DNA of 64,000 nucleotides from CAYLPJ01 sp964385465 (GTDB taxonomy: Bacteria > Planctomycetota > Phycisphaerae > SM23-33), in NCBI GenBank assembly GCA_964385465.1, contig CAYLPJ010000030.1, positions 1-64,000 on the forward strand, given 5' to 3'. Each line of letters begins with the position of its first letter. Within the stretch, counting starts at the first letter, position 1. Under the pieces are notes generated by a model that was not told the DNA's origin, searched no databases, and saw only the letters and a program-made list of their open reading frames with translations. The translations under genes were made by a program, and so were the position numbers. This document shows, piece after piece, positions 16,717-24,888 of the stretch.

Positions 16717-16761
16717 TCCGCCATCGCCGAGCGGATGCGCCAGCTCATTGACGAGGTCCGC
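16717..16761 (+). pseudogene. Duplicated fragment of the chemoreceptor-tip coding sequence
   Basis: The 33 bases 16729-16761 equal 16356-16388 except for one C/T change, and the 12 bases before them match at nine positions. The fragment encodes the peptide ERMRQLIDEVR in the same orientation as the preceding gene but has no intact reading frame around it. It lies in the 259-base convergent gap before the amidohydrolase gene, which otherwise shows nothing recognisable. Confidence 0.6.
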
Positions 16762-16767
16762 GGGGAA

Positions 16768-18060
16768 TCAGGCCTCCAGGCCCAGCCGGAAGAACGCGTT
16801 GGCGTTGTCGAACAGCCACGCGCGGGCGACGGCCTTGGCCTCGTCCAGGCCGAGGTACTCCATCTCGACCATCTCCGCCAGGGCGATCGCGATGTTGTCC
16901 CGCGCGATGCCGGCGTGGGCCCACGCCCGGTCGGCATGGCCGCCGAAGTCTGAGCCGTACCCGTGCACCTTGCCGTGCGGCATCGCGCTGAGGGCCTGGC
17001 AGAACAGCCGCTGGCAGTACACGGGGTCGATGATGTTCGCCCAGCAGAAGTCGATCGACGCGTTGGGGTAGTTCTTGCCCAGGAACAGCAGCTCGCCGCC
17101 GTAGGGCCAGTTCGCGTGGAAAAGGTCGAACCGCACCTCCCGGTGCAGGTGCAGCACGCCGGTCAGGCCGACGGCGTTGGTCTTGGCGATCTCGTTGCGG
17201 ATGCCGGCCATGTGCCCGGTGTGGATCTGCACCGGCAGGTCCAGCTCCGCCGCCATCCGCAGGAACCGGTGGAAGAGCCAGTCGTCCAGCGCCCGCGTGC
17301 CGTCGGGATACGCCGCCGAGCGGTTCGGGTCTGCCATGAAGGCGTTCCACACCGCCTCGGCCTCGCCTCGCGTGGGGTTGCCGTAGTCGATCGGGCGGCT
17401 GTAGGCGGACTGGTCCTTGAACGCGACGGCCCCGTAGTCCTTGGCGCGGGCGAAGATCTCGCGGCAGGCGTCGAGGTAGTCGTCGAGCGTGACGGCGGTC
17501 CTCCCGAGCGGGGCGACGCGGTCTTGGACGTCGTTCCACGAGCGGACGTTGTGGTAGCCGGGAAGGCTGATCGCCAGGTGTCCCCGCGGTGTCATCTTCC
17601 ACGTGCCGTCGAGCACCTCTGCCATGTCCGGCCAGACGTCCTCGATCCGCGCGACGATCTTCGCCTCGTCGAGGATGCCCTCGAACGTGGCGGCGTCGGA
17701 GAGGTCCATGAGCCGGCCTTCCATGCTCTTGAGGCCGTCGAGCGTGACGTCGTCGACGTCGTAGAACCGTTGGAGCACGCGGCGGGTGACCAGGGCGTAG
17801 CCGGTGTGCTTCGTGCGGGACCAGGCCTTCTCGAGGATCGGCCAGCGGTCCTCGACGCTGCGGCCGGCGTCGGCGAGGACGGCGTTCTCCTTGTCGGACA
17901 GCGCGCTGAGCAGGTCGCTGTGGAAGTAGCCCCCGCGGACGACCTCGATCGGGTCGGCGTACTTCGGCCCGCACTGGCGGGAGTGATCGTGGCAGTCCAC
18001 GATCGGCTGGTCCTCGCAGAATGCCCGCAGCTCCTCGAACGCCTTCGTCGCCCGTCGCAT
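16768..18060 (-). CDS. Amidohydrolase-superfamily protein, uronate-isomerase-like
   Basis: This is a 430-residue TIM-barrel protein. The N-terminal metal site is VDCHDHSRQ (HxH around residue 24), followed by QIHTGHM and DLFHANWPYGGELLFLGKNYP, where the paired His and the late GYGSDFGGH (Asp) complete the amidohydrolase metal set. The layout is like glucuronate isomerase relatives and amidohydrolase-2 proteins in planctomycete sugar clusters. It may open, isomerise or decarboxylate a uronic-acid-like compound. The ATG at 18060 follows GGGAGCGG. It is the last gene of a leftward run that includes an epimerase and a sugar isomerase, 64 bases after the former. Confidence 0.8.
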   Translation of the reverse strand: MRRATKAFEELRAFCEDQPIVDCHDHSRQCGPKYADPIEVVRGGYFHSDLLSALSDKENAVLADAGRSVEDRWPILEKAWSRTKHTGYALVTRRVLQRFYDVDDVTLDGLKSMEGRLMDLSDAATFEGILDEAKIVARIEDVWPDMAEVLDGTWKMTPRGHLAISLPGYHNVRSWNDVQDRVAPLGRTAVTLDDYLDACREIFARAKDYGAVAFKDQSAYSRPIDYGNPTRGEAEAVWNAFMADPNRSAAYPDGTRALDDWLFHRFLRMAAELDLPVQIHTGHMAGIRNEIAKTNAVGLTGVLHLHREVRFDLFHANWPYGGELLFLGKNYPNASIDFCWANIIDPVYCQRLFCQALSAMPHGKVHGYGSDFGGHADRAWAHAGIARDNIAIALAEMVEMEYLGLDEAKAVARAWLFDNANAFFRLGLEA

Positions 18061-18124
18061 GCCACCGCTCCCTTCCCGGCCAGCCCGGCCGACAGCGGGA
18101 GCATATCCGATCAACGGCTGGCCG

Positions 18125-19045
18125 TCACCCCGTCTCGGCGGGTTGGTCGGGGGTGAGGGTGGTGTGGCGGGGGGTCCAGCCGAGGGTGGCGGTGATGCCG
18201 GAGATGTCCACGAGGCTCGTCAGCTCCTCGGCGGGGACCTTCAGCGGCACGCCGCGGTAGCAGCGGTCCAGCAGCTCGGGGATGGGGACGTCGACGGTCG
18301 GGTTCGGGGAGGTCGGGCAGAGGGAGTGATAGCCGGGCCCCTGGCGCTCGAGGATGGCGGCGACAAGCCGGCCGGCGTCGTCGGTGAACAGGAAGCTGAA
18401 GCCCTCGTCGGGGTTGCCGAGAAGGCGGCCCTTGAAACGGTCCCTGCGGCTGCGGAGCCAGCCAGTGTGTTTATGGCGCATCAGGTACGGCAACCGCAGC
18501 GTCGTGGCCGAGAGGCCCTCGGTGGTCTTGGCGTAGAAGCGCAGGAGGTCCTCACCGGCGACCTTGCTGAGCCCGTAGAGGTTGGCCGGGCAGGGCGGGG
18601 CGTCGCCGTCGATGGGCAGGTAGGCCAGGCAGCTCGGCCGGCTCAGGACGGCGGCTTCGTTGTCTTCGTTGCCGAACCAGTCGAGGAGCCGGTCGCCGCC
18701 GAACGCCTGGACGGAGCTGGCGAAGACGAGCTTTCGCACGCCCATCTCGACGGCGGCCTGGAAGACGTTGACGTCCATCGCGAGGTTTTCGCGGTAGAGC
18801 TTCTGCGGCGTGCTGGCGGCGCGGATGTGGGAGTAGTTGGCCAGGTGGACGACGGCGTCGCAGCCCTCGATGAGCCGGTAGCACGCCATCGGGTCGAGCA
18901 GGTCGGCCAGCTCGACGCGGAAGTCCAGGCCCGCGCGGTAGCGGGAATCGTTGGCCAGGACGTCGAAGCCCGCCTCGGTCAACTCGACGGCCACGTCGCG
19001 GCCAAGCCTCCCGGCCGCGCCGGTCACGAGAACCTTCGTGGACAT
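18125..19045 (-). CDS. NAD-dependent sugar epimerase/dehydratase
   Basis: This is a 306-residue extended SDR protein. The cofactor motif is GAAGRLG (9-15), the catalytic residues are Tyr157 and Lys161 in YGLSK, and VFASSVQAFGG gives the active Ser region. LADLLDP and VVHLANYSHI are typical of uronate dehydrogenase-like or GalE-like enzymes. Its ATG is only four bases after the stop of the upstream sugar isomerase, so the two are translationally linked. Together with the downstream amidohydrolase it suggests conversion of a uronic acid or a similar sugar acid; the exact substrate is not shown. Confidence 0.85.
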   Translation of the reverse strand: MSTKVLVTGAAGRLGRDVAVELTEAGFDVLANDSRYRAGLDFRVELADLLDPMACYRLIEGCDAVVHLANYSHIRAASTPQKLYRENLAMDVNVFQAAVEMGVRKLVFASSVQAFGGDRLLDWFGNEDNEAAVLSRPSCLAYLPIDGDAPPCPANLYGLSKVAGEDLLRFYAKTTEGLSATTLRLPYLMRHKHTGWLRSRRDRFKGRLLGNPDEGFSFLFTDDAGRLVAAILERQGPGYHSLCPTSPNPTVDVPIPELLDRCYRGVPLKVPAEELTSLVDISGITATLGWTPRHTTLTPDQPAETG

Positions 19046-19049
19046 CGGC

Positions 19050-19952
19050 TCAGCCCACCTGCGAGAGGTCCACGCCGCAGTCGGCGAGGATCTTCTCGAA
19101 GCGTTGCCCGTACTCGACGTAGGAGCGGTATCGCGCGTCGGCGTCGCTCTCGCCGCCCTCGGCGTGGAAGACGACCTTGAGGTGCGGTTCCATGGAGAAC
19201 CCGCCATCGTAGCCGGTCTTGACGAGGTCGCCGACGATCCTGACGACGTCGCCGTCGCCCTCCCCGGGCCAGGTGAACTCGGCCTCGTTGAAGATGCCGT
19301 CGGTGAACGCGACGAACCGGGTGTCCTTGATGTGCACGTAGGCGATGTGTTCGCGGACGTGCTGGTAGAAGTCCCACGAGCTCTGGCGCTGCCGGGGGTC
19401 GTCGGCGGCGTAGTCGCGAGTGTCCACGGGGTTGGCGGTGTCGAAGACGAGCTCCAGGCCCGGGACGTTCTCCAGCAGTTTCAGCGTGAACGGCCAGCCC
19501 ATGCCGCCGTAGTTCATGCAGTTCTCGTGGACGCAGGTGATTCCGGCGTCGGCGAACCGCGAGACGATCTCCCGCAGGCGTCGGAAGCGCTCCTGCTCCA
19601 TCTGGTCGTCGGCGGGGCGGTCCTTGAGGATGCCGTAGCTCATGATGCGAATCCGCGTGCTGTTCAGCCGCTGCATGCGCGGGATGGCGCGGTCGATCTC
19701 TTCCAGCGTGATCTCGAAGGGGTCGGTGATCTTCTTGCCCCAGTTGGCGATCTCCGAGCCGAAGCAGTTGACGTGCACCCCGGCGGCGTCGAGCTTTTCC
19801 GCGGCGGCCTCGAAGGCCTCGTCGGAGAGGTTGTGGATGTTCGTTCCCTCGATGTTGCGGCTCTCGATGTTCGACCAGCCGAGCTCCTTGGTTGCGCGGA
19901 TCTGTCCGTCGAGGTCGGCGGCGGCTTCGTCTGCGAATCCGGTCAGGTACAT
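19050..19952 (-). CDS. Sugar phosphate isomerase/epimerase (AP-endonuclease-2-type TIM barrel)
   Basis: This is a 300-residue xylose-isomerase-like TIM barrel without signal peptide. Metal-ligand strands are seen as CVHENCMNYG (Glu/Asn), LVFDTANPVD (Asp), YVHIKDTR (His/Asp) and FSMEPHLK (Glu), so the site looks complete. Family members isomerise or epimerise free or keto-sugars, or act on inosose-like compounds. It heads a leftward set with the epimerase four bases downstream and the amidohydrolase after that. The start follows GAGAGAG. Confidence 0.87.
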   Translation of the reverse strand: MYLTGFADEAAADLDGQIRATKELGWSNIESRNIEGTNIHNLSDEAFEAAAEKLDAAGVHVNCFGSEIANWGKKITDPFEITLEEIDRAIPRMQRLNSTRIRIMSYGILKDRPADDQMEQERFRRLREIVSRFADAGITCVHENCMNYGGMGWPFTLKLLENVPGLELVFDTANPVDTRDYAADDPRQRQSSWDFYQHVREHIAYVHIKDTRFVAFTDGIFNEAEFTWPGEGDGDVVRIVGDLVKTGYDGGFSMEPHLKVVFHAEGGESDADARYRSYVEYGQRFEKILADCGVDLSQVG

Positions 19953-19996
19953 GCGATCTCTCTCGTTCGTGTGCGGCGGCTGACGGTCATTCCCGG

Positions 19997-20024
19997 CCCG
20001 GGTCCCCGGGGCCCGGACCCCGGG
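19997..20024 (-). terminator. Strong GC hairpin between two leftward genes
   Basis: CCCGGGTCC (19997-20005) pairs with GGACCCCGGG (20015-20024) with one bulge. It lies after the stop of the 20145-20987 gene and 45 bases before the start of the sugar isomerase at 19952. No U-run follows on the minus strand, so intrinsic termination is uncertain; it could instead separate or attenuate the two transcripts. Confidence 0.35.
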
Positions 20025-20144
20025 CTGCCCGGAGGCCTTTTCGAGGCTACCAAACGGCCGAGGCGGCGCGAAGCCGGGCCCTTCACGACGCGGCAGGGCA
20101 CGGCCCGGACACGGGCTACGGGCTGCCCGGCCGGGAAACGGTTG

Positions 20145-20987
20145 CTACGACGCGGGCTCCAGGGCCTTCTTGCTGCGCGTCTTCTGGAGCTCGTTGTCGG
20201 GCATGCGGCGGCTGAGGAAGTCCCGCGACAGATCGATGACCTCGCGGGCCTCGTCCGGCGTCGTCGTGCCCACGGTCACCATGTCCTGCTCCCGCAGCGT
20301 GCCCCAGGCGAACGCCAGGCCCACCGGGGGCAGCAGCCGCCCGGCGGCGATCGGCTTGATCGTCATCACCGGCTTGGCGGCGTTGCGGATGATCCGCATC
20401 ACCCAGTCGACTTCCACCTGCATCAGGAAGCCCACGGCGTTGTAGATCTGGATGTAGCTGGCGACGTCCGCGCCGGTCTCATCGGCGATGACCACCGACT
20501 CCGGGCAATGCGTGCTCAAGCCCGGGATCATGCCCCGTTCGCGGATCATGGCCGCGTACCTGTCGTAGTCTCGGATCACGCGGTGCATCGTGTCCAGCAG
20601 GGCGTCGGTGACCGACTGGTGGGGGAAGCAGAAGGTCGCGCCGTAGTCCCGCACCTGGTCGAACACGCGCTCGGGCTCGGCCTCCGGTTCCCCGCCGGGG
20701 AGGATGTTGAAGCTCGGGGTGACGATCTGGGTCATCTCCCGCCCGGTGCGGTCCTGCGTCTCCTTGACCGCGTCGGCCATCAGGTCCGTCGCCGGGGACA
20801 TCACCGCGTCGATGCCCTCGCGGACGAAGACCTCCATGATGTCGGCGATGCTCGCGACGTCGTGGCGGGCCTTGATCCAGCGGTCCTTGGCCGCGCTGGT
20901 GTGGGAGTAGCCCAGGAACCAGTTCGTGCCGATGATCATCCGCGACAGGCTCACGCCGTCGACGGTCGTTCGTGGGAAATCGCTCAC
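20145..20987 (-). CDS. Aldo-keto-reductase-like TIM-barrel protein of unknown function
   Basis: This is a 280-residue protein. The C-terminal half is aldo-keto-reductase-like: GLSTHCPESV, a YIQIYNAVGFL strand, PVMTIKPIAAGRLLP and MVTVGTTTPDEAREVIDLS, the last matching the AKR nucleotide-binding end. The N-terminal half (SRMIIGTNWFLGYSHTS, GIDAVMSPATD) lacks the usual Asp-Tyr-Lys-His tetrad. I infer an oxidoreductase-derived barrel with a changed function. The start is GTG at 20987, preceded by CGAGG; no ATG fits. It is divergent from the hydroxypyruvate-isomerase-like gene. Confidence 0.65.
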   Translation of the reverse strand: MSDFPRTTVDGVSLSRMIIGTNWFLGYSHTSAAKDRWIKARHDVASIADIMEVFVREGIDAVMSPATDLMADAVKETQDRTGREMTQIVTPSFNILPGGEPEAEPERVFDQVRDYGATFCFPHQSVTDALLDTMHRVIRDYDRYAAMIRERGMIPGLSTHCPESVVIADETGADVASYIQIYNAVGFLMQVEVDWVMRIIRNAAKPVMTIKPIAAGRLLPPVGLAFAWGTLREQDMVTVGTTTPDEAREVIDLSRDFLSRRMPDNELQKTRSKKALEPAS

Positions 20988-21200
20988 GTGTTTGCCTCGG
21001 GTCTGGCGCTTATCTCGGGCGGGCGGACGAATCGCGCCCCGCGGCGCGCCCTCCGGCCCGTCCGGGCTATACTACGAAACCTCCCGCCCCGTGGGGCAGA
21101 AAAAGCCGGAATTCGCGCCGCCGGCCGGGGCTTGTGGCCGGTTGGGCGTCGCCGTATCTTCGCTCGCGGCAGTTCACAAACCCCCAACCGAGGAATGGAC

Positions 21201-21974
21201 ATGAGCGAGTCGCTGAAGGGCAACGTCAGGCAGGCGGTCAGCCGGTGGTGCTACCGGGACGTCCCGTTCGAGCAGTTGTGCGCCGAGGCCGCGGCGATGG
21301 GGATCCAGGGCATCGACCTGCTGGCCCCCGGGCAGGACTGGGAGGTGCTGAAGAAGCACGGGCTGGCCTGCTCGATGGTCACCGGCGGGGGGAACAACCC
21401 GGGGCTGAACCGCAAGGAAGGCCACGCCGAGTACATCGCCAGGACGCGCGCGAGCATCGAGGCGGCCGCGGAGGCCGGCTTCCCCAACGTGATCTGCATG
21501 TCGGGCAACCGCGCCGAGGACCTGACCGACGACGAGGGCCAGGACAACTGCGTCGAGGGGCTCAAGCAGATCGTCGGCTTCGCCGAGGCCAGCGGGGTGA
21601 CGCTCTGCCTGGAGCTGCTCAACAGCAAGCGGGACCACAAGGGCTACATGTGCGACCGCACGGCCTGGGGGGTGGAGGTCTGCAAACGCGTCGGCTCCGA
21701 GAGCCTCAAGCTGCTCTACGACATCTATCACATGCAGATCGACGAGGGCGACGTGATCGCCACCATCCGCGAGAACGCCGAGTGCATCGGGCACTATCAC
21801 ACCGGCGGCGTCCCCGGCCGGCACGAGATCGACGACACGCAGGAGTTGAACTACCCCGCGATCATGCGGGCGATCGTGGAGACGGGCTTCACCGGCTTTG
21901 TCGCCCACGAGTTCATCCCGCAGCGCGATCCGATGACCAGCCTCCGCGAGGCCGTGGCCATCTGCGACGTGTGA
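21201..21974 (+). CDS. Hydroxypyruvate-isomerase-like sugar isomerase
   Basis: This is a 257-residue TIM barrel closest in layout to hydroxypyruvate isomerase (Hyi/OtnI group). Key strands are LCLELLNSK (Glu), LLYDIYHMQIDEGD (Asp/His, the typical HPI YHxQ segment), GHYHTGGVPGRHEID and FVAHEFIPQ (Glu), so metal ligands are intact. It would interconvert hydroxypyruvate and tartronate semialdehyde or a related keto-sugar. AGGA lies six bases before the ATG at 21201, which is preferred to the ATG two codons earlier. A TATACT-like hexamer at 21069-21074 could be its promoter -10. Confidence 0.87.
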   Translation: MSESLKGNVRQAVSRWCYRDVPFEQLCAEAAAMGIQGIDLLAPGQDWEVLKKHGLACSMVTGGGNNPGLNRKEGHAEYIARTRASIEAAAEAGFPNVICMSGNRAEDLTDDEGQDNCVEGLKQIVGFAEASGVTLCLELLNSKRDHKGYMCDRTAWGVEVCKRVGSESLKLLYDIYHMQIDEGDVIATIRENAECIGHYHTGGVPGRHEIDDTQELNYPAIMRAIVETGFTGFVAHEFIPQRDPMTSLREAVAICDV

Positions 21975-22090
21975 GGCCCTCAAGAGGCCCGGCAGGGATT
22001 CACGGGATTCGAGCCCGGGCAGCTCGGGGCGCTGCGCGACCGCACGCGTGCCGCGCTGCGGTTTAAGAATGCGCTCAGTGGGCGTAGTGT

Positions 22091-22100
22091 GTTTGCAAAC
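22091..22100. promoter_or_regulatory. Perfect 10-bp palindrome upstream of btaA
   Basis: GTTTGCAAAC is a perfect palindrome about 90 bases before the chosen btaA start, in the gap after the isomerase. Such a site could bind a dimeric regulator. No Pho-box-like direct repeat was seen, although betaine lipid genes in other bacteria are phosphate-regulated. A 10-bp palindrome alone is weak evidence. Confidence 0.2.
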
Positions 22101-22187
22101 GGGGCGGCGAAAAGTGTACGATCCTGCCGGATCGGGAACCGGGAAACGGCCCAGAACCGACGGAGGTGTACGATCGTTTCGTCATCG

Positions 22188-23414
22188 ATGCAGACCCGCC
22201 CGAGCCGGCGGACGCGAGCCCGACGGAAGATTCGCGGCGCCGTCGCGCGCGGGACTCGCCGCGTCGCACGCGCCACACAGGACATGTTCTTCCGCCGCGT
22301 CCACGGCGGGAGGCTCATCTACAACACCTGCTGGGAAGACCCCCGCATCGACCGCCGGCTGCTCGGGCTCGACAACGACAGCCGTGTCGTCGTCATCACC
22401 AGCGCCGGCTGCAACGCGCTCGACTACCTCCTCGACGACCCCCGCGCGGTCCACGCCGTGGACGTCAACTACCGCCAGAACGCTTTGATGCACCTCAAGC
22501 TCGCCCTCCTGCGGAAGGGCGGGCATGAAGACCTGTTCGCGATGTTCGGGCGGGGGCGCCACGAGCGGCATCGCGAGCTGTACGACGCGGTGCGCGACGG
22601 CATTCCCCCGTATGCGCGGACGTTCTGGGACCGCAAGATCGACTACTTCTCCGGCGCCGGGCTGCGGCGGTCGTTCTACTTCCACGGCACGGCCGGGGAG
22701 GTCGCCTGGCTGCTGGGCAAGCTGCTGCTGAACGTCAAGCGCGGGCTCCGCCCGCACGTCGGGCCCATGCTCGAGGCGCAGTCGCTGGCCGAGCAGCGCG
22801 AAATCTACCAGCGCGTCGAGCCCATCCTCTGGGGCCGGCTGAGCCGATGGCTCATGAAGCAGCCGGTCCTGATGACCATGATGGGCGTGCCCCGCCAGCA
22901 GGTCCGCCTGATCGACCGCCACCATCCCCTCGGCCTGGCCGGCTATGTCCGCGACAAGGTCCGCGCCGTGCTCACCGAGGTCGGCATCGCCGACAACTAC
23001 TTCTGGCGCGTCTACATGACCGGCGAATACACGCCGACCTGCTGCCCGAACTACCTCCGGCCGGAGCACTTCCGCACGCTTGGCGACCGGGGCGACCGTG
23101 TCGCGACGCACACGTGCACCGTCACCGAGTTCCTCCGCGACAACCCCGGCAGGTACACGCATTACATCCTCCTGGACCACCAGGACTGGCTGGCCGGTCA
23201 CGACCCCGAGGCCCTCGCCGAGGAGTGGGAGCTCATCCTCGCCAACAGCCGCCCCGGGACCAAGGTGCTGATGCGCTCGGCCGGGCTGGACCTCGGCTTC
23301 CTGCCCCGCAGCCTCGACGGGCGCGTGCGGTTCCTGCCGGACGTCACCGAGCCGCTGCACCGCGTCGACCGCGTGGGCACGTACGGCAGCCTGCACCTGG
23401 GAGTGGTGCAGTGA
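22188..23414 (+). CDS. btaA: Betaine-lipid synthesis: SAM:diacylglycerol aminocarboxypropyltransferase BtaA
   Basis: This is a 408-residue DUF3419/BtaA protein. It carries IYNTCWEDPRID (44-55), VVVITSAGCNALDYLL (67-82) and AVHAVDVNYRQNAL (87-100), the SAM-binding core, then GEYTPTCCPNYL and ILLDHQDWLAGHD, which are family hallmarks. BtaA moves the aminocarboxypropyl group of SAM to diacylglycerol, making the precursor of DGTS. Homology starts near residue 33; the Arg-rich leader before it is unusual. The ATG at 22188 has no close Shine-Dalgarno, while a good GGAGG at 22162 is 21 bases upstream, so the start is uncertain. It overlaps btaB by four bases. Confidence 0.87.
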   Translation: MQTRPSRRTRARRKIRGAVARGTRRVARATQDMFFRRVHGGRLIYNTCWEDPRIDRRLLGLDNDSRVVVITSAGCNALDYLLDDPRAVHAVDVNYRQNALMHLKLALLRKGGHEDLFAMFGRGRHERHRELYDAVRDGIPPYARTFWDRKIDYFSGAGLRRSFYFHGTAGEVAWLLGKLLLNVKRGLRPHVGPMLEAQSLAEQREIYQRVEPILWGRLSRWLMKQPVLMTMMGVPRQQVRLIDRHHPLGLAGYVRDKVRAVLTEVGIADNYFWRVYMTGEYTPTCCPNYLRPEHFRTLGDRGDRVATHTCTVTEFLRDNPGRYTHYILLDHQDWLAGHDPEALAEEWELILANSRPGTKVLMRSAGLDLGFLPRSLDGRVRFLPDVTEPLHRVDRVGTYGSLHLGVVQ

Positions 23415-24079
23415 CCGCCGGCGGCCCGGACGCCCCGGCCGCGGGCGCCGTGGACGGCCGGCCCGACGCGCTGCGGCGATACTACCGCTTCCACAGCCGC
23501 ATCTACGACGCCACGCGGTGGTGCTTCCTGTTCGGGCGGCGGCGGCTGGTCGATGCCGTCGCCCGCCTGGCCGGCCCGGCCCCGCGGCGCGTGCTGGAGG
23601 TCGGATGCGGCACGGGGCGGAACCTCGCGGCCCTTGCCCGCCGCCTGCCCGAGGCGGAACTGACCGGCCTGGACCTCTCCGACGAGATGCTCGATGTCGC
23701 TCGGCGCAAGCTCGCCGGCTTCGACGAGCGCGTGCGACTCGTCCGCCGCGCGTACGACCGCCCGCTGGACCCGGGCGCGTTCGACGTGGTGGTCTTCTCC
23801 TACTGCCTGACGATGATCAACCCCGGCTGGGAGGCCGCCGTCGACGCCGCCGCCGGGGACCTCGCCCCCGACGGGCGCATCGCCGTGGCCGACTTCCATG
23901 CCACGCCCCTGGGCCTGTTCCGCCGCTGGATGAAGATCAACCACGTCCGCATGGACGCCCACCTGCTGCCCCGTCTCCAGGCCCGCTTCACCCCCGAGCG
24001 CACCGAGACCCCCCGCGCCTACGCCGGCCTGTGGCGCTGGCTGCTGTTCGTCGGGAGAAAACGCTCGCAGGACCCCTGA
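23411..24079 (+). CDS. btaB: Betaine-lipid N-methyltransferase BtaB
   Basis: This is a 222-residue class I SAM methyltransferase. Motif I is VLEVGCGTGRNL (61-72), followed by LTGLDLSDEML, FDVVVFSYCLTMI and IAVADFHATPLG. Placed after btaA and overlapping it through GTGA (GTG start at 23411), it is the expected enzyme that trimethylates the DGTS headgroup. On sequence alone it would be an ordinary methyltransferase; the neighbour makes the call. Its stop codon lies at the start of a 162-bp palindrome. Confidence 0.87.
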   Translation: MTAGGPDAPAAGAVDGRPDALRRYYRFHSRIYDATRWCFLFGRRRLVDAVARLAGPAPRRVLEVGCGTGRNLAALARRLPEAELTGLDLSDEMLDVARRKLAGFDERVRLVRRAYDRPLDPGAFDVVVFSYCLTMINPGWEAAVDAAAGDLAPDGRIAVADFHATPLGLFRRWMKINHVRMDAHLLPRLQARFTPERTETPRAYAGLWRWLLFVGRKRSQDP

Positions 24080-24238
24080 GCGGTCCTGCGCAGGTCATGT
24101 TGCGTGTGTGCTTGTCTTCGCGCTGCCTGCCCGCGTTGGCCTGCTTCGGCGATGCTACGGCATCGCCTGCATCGGCCGCCTTGGCAGGCAACGCGAATCC
24201 GGCGCACACACACCAACGAACTTGCGCAAGACCGCTTA
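24077..24238. repeat. 162-bp imperfect palindrome filling the gap between convergent genes
   Basis: The left arm from 24077 (AGCGGTCCTGCGCAGGTC…GTGTGTG) matches the reverse complement of the right end (AGCGGTCTTGCGCAAGTT…GTGTGTG) almost throughout. Pairing continues through TTCGCG[C/T]TGCCTGCC to a central perfect stem GGCGATGC-TACG-GCATCGCC. The btaB stop (24077-24079) and the DinB stop (24236-24238) form its two ends. It has no coding content of its own. It may be a folded-back MITE/REP element and would act as a bidirectional terminator. Confidence 0.7.
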
Positions 24239-24793
24239 GGGCGCCCCCGCGATGCGGGGGGCGAAGGTCCAGCGGTACTCGTGGCCGCGCTGGCCGGCGA
24301 TCAGGGCGCACTGGCCGTTGTGGTACGTCCAGTGCCAGGCCATGTGCATCAGCAGGCCGCGGGGCGTGACGACGTGCTCCCCGACGGCCGTCTCGGCGTC
24401 GATGTCGGTCAGCGGGGCGATGCCCGCGCCGGTCACCTCCCGCCGCATCCGCCACGCGACGGCCTCGAGGTCCGCCGCCGCGGCCGGCTCGCCGGCCCGC
24501 CAGGAGGCCAACGGCTCGGCCAGGTCGGTCGGCAGGTCCGGCTCGACCACTTTTGTCAGCCACTGGGCCTCGCCCTGGATCATGTGGGCGGTGATCCGGG
24601 TGATGCTGTACCACCCCTCGGCCGGCGTCCACGCCAGCACGTCGGCCGGCAGCGGGCCGATCATGTGGAAATGCCGCGTTGTCAGCTCGTCCAGCGCCGC
24701 GACAAGGTGCGCGGCGACCTCGTTGGCGAACCCCGCCGCCGGCGGGTACGCGTACCGCCTCGGCCGCGAGACCCTCTTTTCCACCGCTGCCAT
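24236..24793 (-). CDS. DinB-family protein
   Basis: This is a 185-residue four-helix-bundle protein of the DinB/YfiT type. Conserved pieces are GWYSITRITAHMIQGEAQW (first His of the metal triad) and RGLLMHMAWHWTYHNGQ with the two further histidines, so the metal site appears intact. DinB relatives include thiol-dependent transferases and metal-dependent hydrolases; here the function is not known. The ATG at 24793 follows AAAGGTGG. It lies downstream of the TlpA-like gene on the same strand, with 95 bases between. Confidence 0.78.
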   Translation of the reverse strand: MAAVEKRVSRPRRYAYPPAAGFANEVAAHLVAALDELTTRHFHMIGPLPADVLAWTPAEGWYSITRITAHMIQGEAQWLTKVVEPDLPTDLAEPLASWRAGEPAAAADLEAVAWRMRREVTGAGIAPLTDIDAETAVGEHVVTPRGLLMHMAWHWTYHNGQCALIAGQRGHEYRWTFAPRIAGAP

Positions 24794-24888
24794 ATCTGCC
24801 ACCTTTCTGTCATGCAGGACGGCGGGTCGGCGGGGTCCCCGGTACCGGTGCCGCCCATCGTGCCGCCGAGTTGCCGCGCGCCGCGGTT

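Noticed and set aside
22003..22017. CGGGATTCGAGCCCG, a sequence like a tRNA T-arm
   Set aside because: No matching acceptor, D- or anticodon arms could be placed around it on either strand.
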